Below, piece by piece: positions 8,891-15,103 of a stretch of 15,103 nucleotides of DNA. Under the pieces are notes generated by a model, which was given only the letters and a program-made list of their open reading frames with translations, was not told the origin of the DNA and did not search any database. This DNA is from Seiridium cupressi. Taxonomy: Eukaryota > Ascomycota > Sordariomycetes > Amphisphaeriales > Sporocadaceae. The translations under genes were made by a program, and so were the position numbers. The DNA is taken from positions 1-15,103 of the forward strand of contig JARVKI010000210.1 of assembly GCA_036674765.1 (NCBI GenBank). The letters run 5' to 3'. How positions within the stretch are numbered: position 1 is the first letter of the stretch; the number at the start of each line of letters is the position of its first letter.

Positions 8891-10923
8891 ATGGCGACGC
8901 CGGCTGAAGGCGCACCGCAGGCCCCAGCAAAGCATGCCCTTTCGTGCTACCAATGTAGAACGCGTAAGCTAAAGTGTGACCGACTATCGCCCTGTTCGAG
9001 ATGTTCCCAGTCCGGTGTCGAATGCCACTTCCCAGGATCCAGGCAGCGGCCCATCAACGTGGCTAAAAGGCCAAGGGTGAAAGACCTCGAAGCTCGCCTA
9101 AGTGAGTCGTATGCCCGCCCCCTTGTGGACCGAAATTGACACGGCACTCAGTGAGCCTGGAGGGTCAATTCAAGTGCGAACAGTCCAGTGCACCCGTGGC
9201 TCCCAGCCCGCAGCCCCCAGAGGCTCGGCTAGCCGAGACTGGGAGGAGTGAGACACTGCCTCCACAGTCCGTCGTCGATGAACTGTATGGGGACTCCCTG
9301 GTGCAAATCCCGTGTATTCCTTGAGACCTAAACTACATTAGAACAAGCCTGTACTTCGCGAGGCTGTACACGGAGGCTCCAATGCAACACCCCGAGAGAT
9401 ACCTAGCCTCGTTGCATCTTCCTCCCCATATGCAACCTCCAAGTAAGCCATTTTCAGTGTCGTTTGCAGACCCTGCATGGCCTATTTCCAAAGTCTACCT
9501 GTTCTCGATAGAGTGTTTCTAATATTGAAGCATGGTCCTTAACTCCCAATAGCTCGCCAGGCATATTCGAAGAAGCAATCGTTGACCTTAGGTGTTGTAG
9601 TGTGTTTGCAGTACGTTGTCCTTGCTCTGGCAGCAAGTCTCTCGGGGGTGTCCTCGCTGACAATGCCCATCGCCACAGAATGACGGCCAGGATATTATGA
9701 GCGTTGGCCATGCCCAATGCTGGGTGCTACTAGCAAACTTTGAAGCTCAGCACCTATGGTTTTCTCGCGCATCCCTGAGCGTCAGCAGAGCTGTTCGCCT
9801 CGTTCAGATGCTTGGACTACACGACATGGAAACCATGAATGCTAATGGTCCAACGCTGCCCCCGCCTAGAGACTGCTGCGAGAGGGAAGAGAGGAGACGG
9901 ACCCTCTGGACTGTCTTCTGCTCCGACCGGCTGGCTAGCTAGCAGCACCACGGGCTGGCCTGCCCTGATGGATGCTGGCCGTGTAAGTACCCAGGGCCGT
10001 TGATGCCAGCTGCGCACAGAATTTCCAACCGAATCTGTTCCCTGACTCCATTGGCAGATCAAGACCTTGCTTCCCGTGTCGGAGGAAAAGTTCCGTCGCG
10101 GGCTCGAGGAGCAATCAGTGACCCTCCACCAAGCTCTCCGCGACAACTCCACAAAATACTCCCATTTCGCCTGCAGGGCTCTAGCTGCACAGCTCTTCCA
10201 CGAGTGTCTCGATCACATCTTCGGCTATTCTCCCAGTGAAGACATGGAGGACCACGACGAGAGTGACTTCTGGAGGCGCCATCGCCGACTGGACAATCGC
10301 TTGGCTGTAATGTTCATGGCGTTGCCGGACGACCTACGCTGTCCAGAACATGTCGACAACCACGATGCAGTTTTCCTTAGCCTGAAGCTCCACACGGCAA
10401 GTATCTGCATCTTTCGAGCAGAAGAGGCCGAGGCCAAGAAAGGTGTTTCGGTGCCGCCCTTGGGCTTCACCGCTGCAGCGAGGTCAATTGCTGCAGCCCA
10501 CGAAATATTCACGATTGTTGCGCAGATCGGCGATGTGGACGCGTTCTTCCTTAACCCGTTCGTTGCATTTGCTGCCTTTATGGCCGCTATGGTGTATCTT
10601 GAAAATTATGCTGCGTCCCACGATAAAGAAAGTGAAGGGCGCCTTGGCCATTTGATGGATTTCATGATACTTATATCCAGGCGCAATCCCATCACTGCAT
10701 CCCTGACGGTCCAGCTAGCACAGGAGATGCAGAGAACAGAGATAGACAGGACTGCTATGGACAAGGTGAGATCAGCGTGTATAGACCACATCATGCCAGC
10801 TCTAACAGTTCATCACCCTAGGTCAGCGACCTGATATCCAATATGGACCTCGACATGCCTCTCATGGGACAGCATAAGCGAGGAACTGGAGAGATTCTAT
10901 TTTGTCCACTGAAATCCAAGTGA
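8891..10923 (+). pseudogene. Zn2Cys6 fungal transcription factor, broken
   Basis: A nuclear DNA-binding regulator by family. The zinc cluster is complete: Cys 19, 22, 29, 35, 38 and 45 (spacing 2-6-5-2-6), followed by a basic linker and a short coiled coil (DLEARLMSLEG). Exons I can support are 8891-9101, 9152-9284, 9342-9442, 9601 to about 9675, about 9676-9982, 10058-10765 and 10822-10923. The intron at 9285-9341 (GTATGG, CTAAAC, TAG) removes an apparent in-frame TGA. Introns at 9983-10057 and 10766-10821 have clean CTGAC/CTAAC branch sites. The middle region (LASLHLPPHMQPP, MCLQY, HAQCWVLLANFE, PPPRD.CEREERRRTLW) fits the fungal-specific transcription factor domain. There are two lesions: near 9672-9683 the frame changes and roughly a dozen residues usual in the family seem missing, and at 9936-9943 TAGC is doubled, giving a stop. 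Target genes are unknown. Assembly error is an alternative to real decay. Confidence 0.85.
9936..9943. repeat. 4-bp TAGC tandem duplication disrupting the regulator
   Basis: TAGC occurs twice in a row. With one copy, the frame reads DRLASSTTGWPALMDAGR straight into a GTAAGT donor, as expected for the family; with two it hits TAG at 9940-9942 and shifts frame. Slippage or a transposon excision footprint could cause it. Confidence 0.8.
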
Positions 10924-11680
10924 ACACGAGGCTCTCTCGGAACTACGCCTAGTCGTCACGCAAGGTGGCCGCTCATCGTACAGGGGACGATTTCCCATTG
11001 TTGGTAAAATCTGCGATATGACCTGAACTTTAGGAACACATCACTGCCAGCTCACCATGTGTCTCGTATAATGTGGATTCGTCCACCATACCGAAGTGGA
11101 TAAGTGTATCAATGGGTGCCCTAAGTCGTCCTCTGCTAACCAGGGAAAAAGACCACCAACTAGGCATCTAGCAGTTGACGCCACGAGCGCTGTAACATAG
11201 GATGCTCCTATGTAACCAGCTTTGTACCTGAGAGCCTAACCAATTGAATCGAGATAGACATGTGCATTAGCTAGTCATATGCAAAAAAGCTATTACGCGT
11301 CTGCACTTTTGAATGCAACAACGCGAAACTTCATGTGCCATGGTGCTCAAAATATCTTTGCGGGGCTCTCGGAGGAGCTGAGGCTGTCGATTACAAGCTT
11401 GATACTGTAGGTCTTCTCAAGATTGTTAACAGAGTATCGGAGTAATTTTCGACCACCAAGCAGTGGGTGCGGCTGATCAACCCTACGGCACTGCACCTAT
11501 TGGAATGAGAGCTGGCCTCATACCACCGAATGCCGGCACACACTGCTGTGGCGTGCTCGGCAGCCTCAGGGACGGGCTGAGTCGGGCTGGAGTGCCATAC
11601 ATTCTCCGACGAGAATACGGACAAAATTTTTTTATTTTTTTTTCACTTTCTCTGCTGTCTAGTGTATGACTTGTCTCGGA
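10924..11680. other. No gene recognised; one perfect small hairpin
   Basis: Normal composition without a motif-bearing frame. ACATAGGA (11195-11202), a TGC loop and TCCTATGT (11206-11213) form a perfect 8-bp stem. A T-rich run is present at 11625-11643. Overlapping small frames at 11391-11669 on both strands show no family feature. The regulator's 3' end presumably extends into the first part. Confidence 0.5.
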
Positions 11681-12051
11681 TCATATGGCATACTTGAGGA
11701 AGTTTAGCTCGTCGAGCGAAATCGAGAACGTCTCGTAATACGTGGCAAGTGACTGATTGCTGCCCTGACCAGCATCTTCTCGTCATGGCCCACGATACTC
11801 TCGTCGCCTAAATTTGTGTCGACGACGGTGCCATAGCCGCCTACAAAGGGCTGACTGAGTAGTGGCAGTGTCGAATGCATGGGACCTTATTCGAATTGCG
11901 AAGGTGACCACTGATCGCAGCGCTCCATCCACCAAATGGATGGATTGTTCACGGGCCCCCGAGTCTGTCAGGTGAAGAAGCCCGCGATGCTGAATGCAGT
12001 GGCCATGATGGCCAAGTAAATTCCTTAGTGCTCGAAATACGTTGGCTGCAT
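11681..12051 (-). pseudogene. Decayed coding remnant, family not recognised
   Basis: One reverse-strand frame from 12051 reads about 100 codons of protein-like sequence interrupted by only three stops, at 12027-12025 (TAA), 11970-11968 (TGA) and 11889-11887 (TAA). Protein-like pieces include a hydrophobic stretch (GIYLAIMATAFSIAGFFT) and NPSIWWMERCDQWSPSQFE, then GGYGTVVDTNLGDESIVGHD. Near 11748 a shift of one base lets it continue as LATYYETFSISLDELNFLKY to a TGA at 11683-11681. Each stop falls where TGG (Trp) would read naturally (H-stop-GIY, T-stop-QTRG, E-stop-GP), so G-to-A changes are a plausible cause. I do not recognise the family, and the true start and introns are unknown. Confidence 0.4.
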
Positions 12052-12537
12052 AAAGCTGCGAGGGAAGAGTCGTGAATTCGATATATGCTATTTATATCGT
12101 AGAACAATCGTGGTTCTCGGTATCGCCGCCATCGAACACCCCAGCGAGAGCAAAGTTGGGTGCTTTATGAACCAATGATGATATAATCATTTCCATCCTC
12201 GGTGTTCGTGACGGATGCCGAGGCAATCTGACTGGTTGACGTGAACATTAGCTCCCGGTGACGCGGGCTTGGCAAATCCGACTGAGGCCGGCCGTCAGTC
12301 TACAAGGGCTTGGTCCCTGAAATTAGTCGATGGGATACCTGAGGTGAGAGGATTCATAATCAACCAGCAGAATTTGATGCCCTGGCTCCAAAGCCGAGTC
12401 GCGAACTCCAATGCCTCTGGTACGATTTGAAATCAGCCACTGTCTCTAGCGCAGTGTGCGAGTCCCCATGGAAAGATTGCTGCGAAATAAACCTCTTCCG
12501 CCGTCACTAATCATAGTTCTACCTTGTCCTCCTCACC
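12052..12537. other. No gene recognised
   Basis: The sequence between the decayed remnant and the NmrA-like gene. The reverse strand has protein-like snippets around 12150-12240 in more than one frame, which might be an upstream part of the same decayed gene, but the evidence is weak. The last 100 bases or so should include the NmrA-like gene's former promoter and leader. Confidence 0.35.
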
Positions 12538-13499
12538 ATGTCCAAGGCGTTGCTCATTACTGGGGCCACCGGGAAGCAGGGCGGTGCTGTTATCCGAGCT
12601 CTACTCGCAGCAGGCACCGACTTCAAGCTTCTTGCGGTTACAAGAGACACAACCTCGGGGTCGGCATAGTCATTAGCAGCAAAGTCGCCTCGAATCTCGC
12701 TAGTCAGGGCAATCTGGACGACACGGAAACCATATTTCACAATGCCGAGAAGATACATTCTCAGCCTATCTGGGGCCTATTTAGTGTGCAGGTGTGATTG
12801 ATATCAGGCCCCGGACTTGGGATTTCTACATACTGACTAGTAAAACAGCTACCGGCGATGAACAAGACCGGGCCGGCAATTGAGGAGGCTCAAGGAAAGT
12901 CCCTTGTCGATTCCGCCATCAAGCACGGCGTGAAACATTTCGTTTACTCGTCGGTCGACCGCCACGGCGAGCGATCCATCGACAATTCTGCTTCGATCCC
13001 CCACTTCGTGAGCAAGCACAACATCGAAAAACATCTGAGAGCGAAATCCATGTCGACCAGCATGACATGGACTATTCTTCGCCCCGTCGCCTTCATGGAG
13101 AACTTTGACGGTGGATTTGTCGGCAAGGTCTTCGCAACCTCGTGGAAGTTGGTGGTCAGATCTCGCCCCTTGCAGCTCATCGCCACCGAGGACATTGGCG
13201 TCTCTGGAGCGAAAGCGCTGGTCGACGCGGCCAGTTTCAAGGGCAAGGCTATATCACTGGCAGCCGACGAGCTGACATATGCGCAAATGAACAAGGTATT
13301 CAAGGAGAAAACCGGTTCCGAGGCACCTTTGACCTGGAACTTCCTGGCCCGGCTTGTTCTCTGGTTTTCCGAGGAGATGGGTACCATGTTTTCGTTCTCC
13401 GAGAAGGAAGGGTACGGAGCAGATATCGCAGAGATCAAGGCACATCACCCCGGCGTGAAGAGCCTGGCGGCTTGGTTGGATGCCAGACGGCATCAGTAG
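12538..13499 (+). pseudogene. NmrA-like NAD(P)-binding protein, broken near the 5' end
   Basis: An atypical short-chain dehydrogenase fold of the NmrA/HSCARG type; members bind NAD(P) and often act as redox-sensing regulators rather than enzymes. ATG at 12538 has a good context (CACC). The N-terminus carries the Rossmann loop GATGKQGG (residues 9-16). A TAG at 12667-12669 stops the frame inside an otherwise normal stretch (SA-stop-SLAAKSPRISLV). About one base is then missing near 12705, after which QGNLDDTETIFHNAEKI and PIWGLFSVQ follow in the next frame. An intron at 12792-12848 (57 nt, CTGAC branch at 12833-12837) leads to an undamaged exon, 12849-13499, with HFVYSSVDR, IPHFVSKHNIE, TWTILRPVAFMENF, DELTYAQMNKVFKEKTG and GYGADI, all usual for the family. 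The TAG could come from CAG by a CpA-to-TpA change. A shorter protein from 12858 would lack the nucleotide-binding loop. Confidence 0.88.
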
Positions 13500-14998
13500 G
13501 CGCTTAGCCCTATGTATCATATATAAGTACTGTTTGGGTCCTTGGCATAGCTTGCCTTATCAGCTCGTAATCGAGTATGATCGTATATATTCCACACATG
13601 TTGCACTTTGAGAGGGCCCCACTAGATTGTTCCGATTGTGTGTATAGTGCTGGGTCATATGGCGTCATGGTCAGTAAACTTTACTAGAGGCATGGCAGCG
13701 CCCTTCCGGGTATTTCTTGAAGATTCCCATCTCCCCTTCGTCAATATGTATCCAGTGAGATAACCCATCCGAAGGCTTACGGATATGCCAGCACTACCTG
13801 ATGGAACGACGTTGGGGAAGGGTGAGGAACTCTTTTCCCTCTTTCTCTTCTCCTTTGATCTCTTTCTCTTTTTCTAGGCCTGTTCCCCTTTCCGCCTATT
13901 GTTTTAGTAGGTAGAAGTTGAAACATTGTGATATCTCAAATCACACGGGAAAATGTCCCATCTTCGCAACGTCAGGCTTGAGGCTCTTGAACATGCAGAG
14001 AGTATCAGTCACTACTCATAATAACTTCTTAAAGCCATACCTAGGATTCAGGCGTCTAGTCATATAGAGCATGCAAGACTCGCCTCTTAACGTTGTGAAT
14101 AGCTTCCACCGTGCCCAGGACACTTGACCCATGGCTTTCAAAGGTGGCAGGGGAAGCTCCGACGATAATTTCCGAAGGAGTGAAATGGAGCGTTAAACCG
14201 TTATATGAGGCCAATAGAACTCCGACGTACGCATAGCAGTCGACGAGTGACCGCTAACACACGCAGGGGGAAGTTAAGAGTGAAACTTGTCCAGGGAACG
14301 CATATGAAAGTCACCTAATGCCATGGGCGCCCATGAGTCAGGTTCTCAAGGAGCCAGACCGATAGGGGCTTTCTGCTTTGAAATCTACACGTTTGTCAAT
14401 ACACCATGGCCTCCCAGTCTGAAACAGAGGGAAATGTTTCAATGCTTCAAGTTTTGTTTACGTCAAGGTGGCATCACGACCCTAGGAATGGCTACAGCCA
14501 AGTTGGAAGGTTTGCAATAGCCTGGTCATATTCCATCCTGGAAAGCAGCGCTCTCACACCCCCCACAATGGCCAGCGTCTGGAAGTATCGACCTGGAGAG
14601 TGGCAAGTGAAAAACTTCCGACGAACAACACCCTAGGCCGATGTCCTTAACGTGGTTGATGAATCATTCCCATCGGCGATACATACGAAGTTTGTTATCC
14701 TTGACTACGGCGCCCCCTGACCATGATAGCCCTTCGTTCGGTTTAGCCATTATGGCTTCTCGCCGAGGGCTCACCCCCTGGTGCCAAGTTATTATACTCA
14801 CCACACTTCAATTCATCCAGGACATGCAATACCTGCCGTATTTAGCGGGTATTTGCCGCAGATCAGTGCGTTGAAAGTCCTGAGATGTGGTGTTGAAAAC
14901 GCTTACATGTATTCTACGCCTTAGGCGAACTGGATAATGTCCATAAAGCCTCGACCAGCTGTCTGAGTCGTCTATAACCATCCAATGTGTAGGTGGGA
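13500..14998. other. No gene recognised; one long pyrimidine tract
   Basis: 13830-13875 is almost pure C and T, broken only by GA at 13857-13858; such tracts are common near fungal promoters, but no gene follows that I can recognise. Small frames at 14323-14520, 14406-14636 and 14641-14874 overlap or lack motifs. I see no RNA gene. Confidence 0.5.
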
Positions 14999-15016
14999 GG
15001 GGGGGGGGGGGGGGGG
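14999..15016. repeat. Run of 18 G
   Basis: Eighteen uninterrupted G between an ordinary sequence and a compositionally different tail. No other homopolymer of G or C of this size exists in the window. It may be a real tract or a sequencing/assembly artefact. Confidence 0.9.
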
Positions 15017-15103
15017 CCCACACCCGGAAAGAGAACCCCGAAAAACCACAACCAAATATTAATTTAACGAAACCCAAAATGAAAACACAAATAAAATATG
15101 AAA
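15017..15103. other. A- and C-rich tail after the G run
   Basis: The final 87 bases are mostly A and C, with few T and G, unlike what precedes the G run. No feature is visible. If the window is a contig end, this could be poor-quality or misjoined sequence. Confidence 0.5.

Noticed and set aside
9454..9717. 87-codon reverse frame across the damaged part of the regulator
   Set aside because: It is antisense to the exon and intron of the regulator, and no family features are visible.
12944..13438. 164-codon reverse frame inside the NmrA-like gene
   Set aside because: It is antisense to a well-matched family sequence and has no features of its own.
1..15103. CRISPR array, bacterial operon, phage or toxin system
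   Set aside because: There are no regularly spaced direct repeats and no bacterial-type gene packing. Introns and gene families are fungal.

Overview
This window looks like a piece of a filamentous ascomycete (Pezizomycotina) genome. The reasons are short spliceosomal introns (50-75 nt where the model is clear, with CTAAC/CTGAC-type branch sites), a fungal alpha-aminoadipate-pathway lysine gene, a Zn2Cys6 / fungal-specific regulator, an NmrA-like gene, and a 3.2 kb block of extreme A+T content with nearly no CpA, the usual mark of repeat-induced point mutation (RIP). I cannot name the species.

Layout. 1-3200 is a RIP-type AT block with no readable gene. It contains one GC-normal island (about 1131-1262), a perfect 24-bp palindrome (2762-2785) and a CpG-rich relic (2740-2910). 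3200-4896 is ordinary-composition DNA in which I see no gene. A 139-bp element with 27-bp inverted ends (4897-5035) looks like a MITE and lies about 260 bp upstream of the intact lysine gene LYS1 (5296-6469, + strand, one 58-nt intron). That gene has a perfect TGACTCA (Gcn4/CPC1-type) site in its upstream region. After about 1.4 kb with no recognisable gene comes an intact MAPEG-family membrane protein on the - strand (7927-8439).

The right half is a gene graveyard. Divergent from the MAPEG gene is a Zn2Cys6 regulator (8891-10923) whose exons are mostly clear but which is broken by an apparent internal deletion with frame change and by a 4-bp TAGC duplication. Further on are a short, unidentified decayed coding remnant on the - strand (11681-12051) and an NmrA-like NAD(P)-binding gene (12538-13499) broken by one nonsense codon and one 1-nt frameshift. 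13500-14998 holds nothing I can call. The window finishes with an 18-G run and an 87-base tail of odd composition, which may be an assembly or contig-end artefact.

How the parts relate: LYS1 and the MAPEG gene are the only two genes I consider functional. They are housekeeping and small-membrane-enzyme genes with no obvious joint role. The regulator and the NmrA-like protein could once have belonged to one accessory locus, but that is inference. I found no convincing novel biological system. The strongest observations are the RIP block with its protected features, the MITE-like element in the LYS1 upstream region, and the precise lesions in the broken genes.
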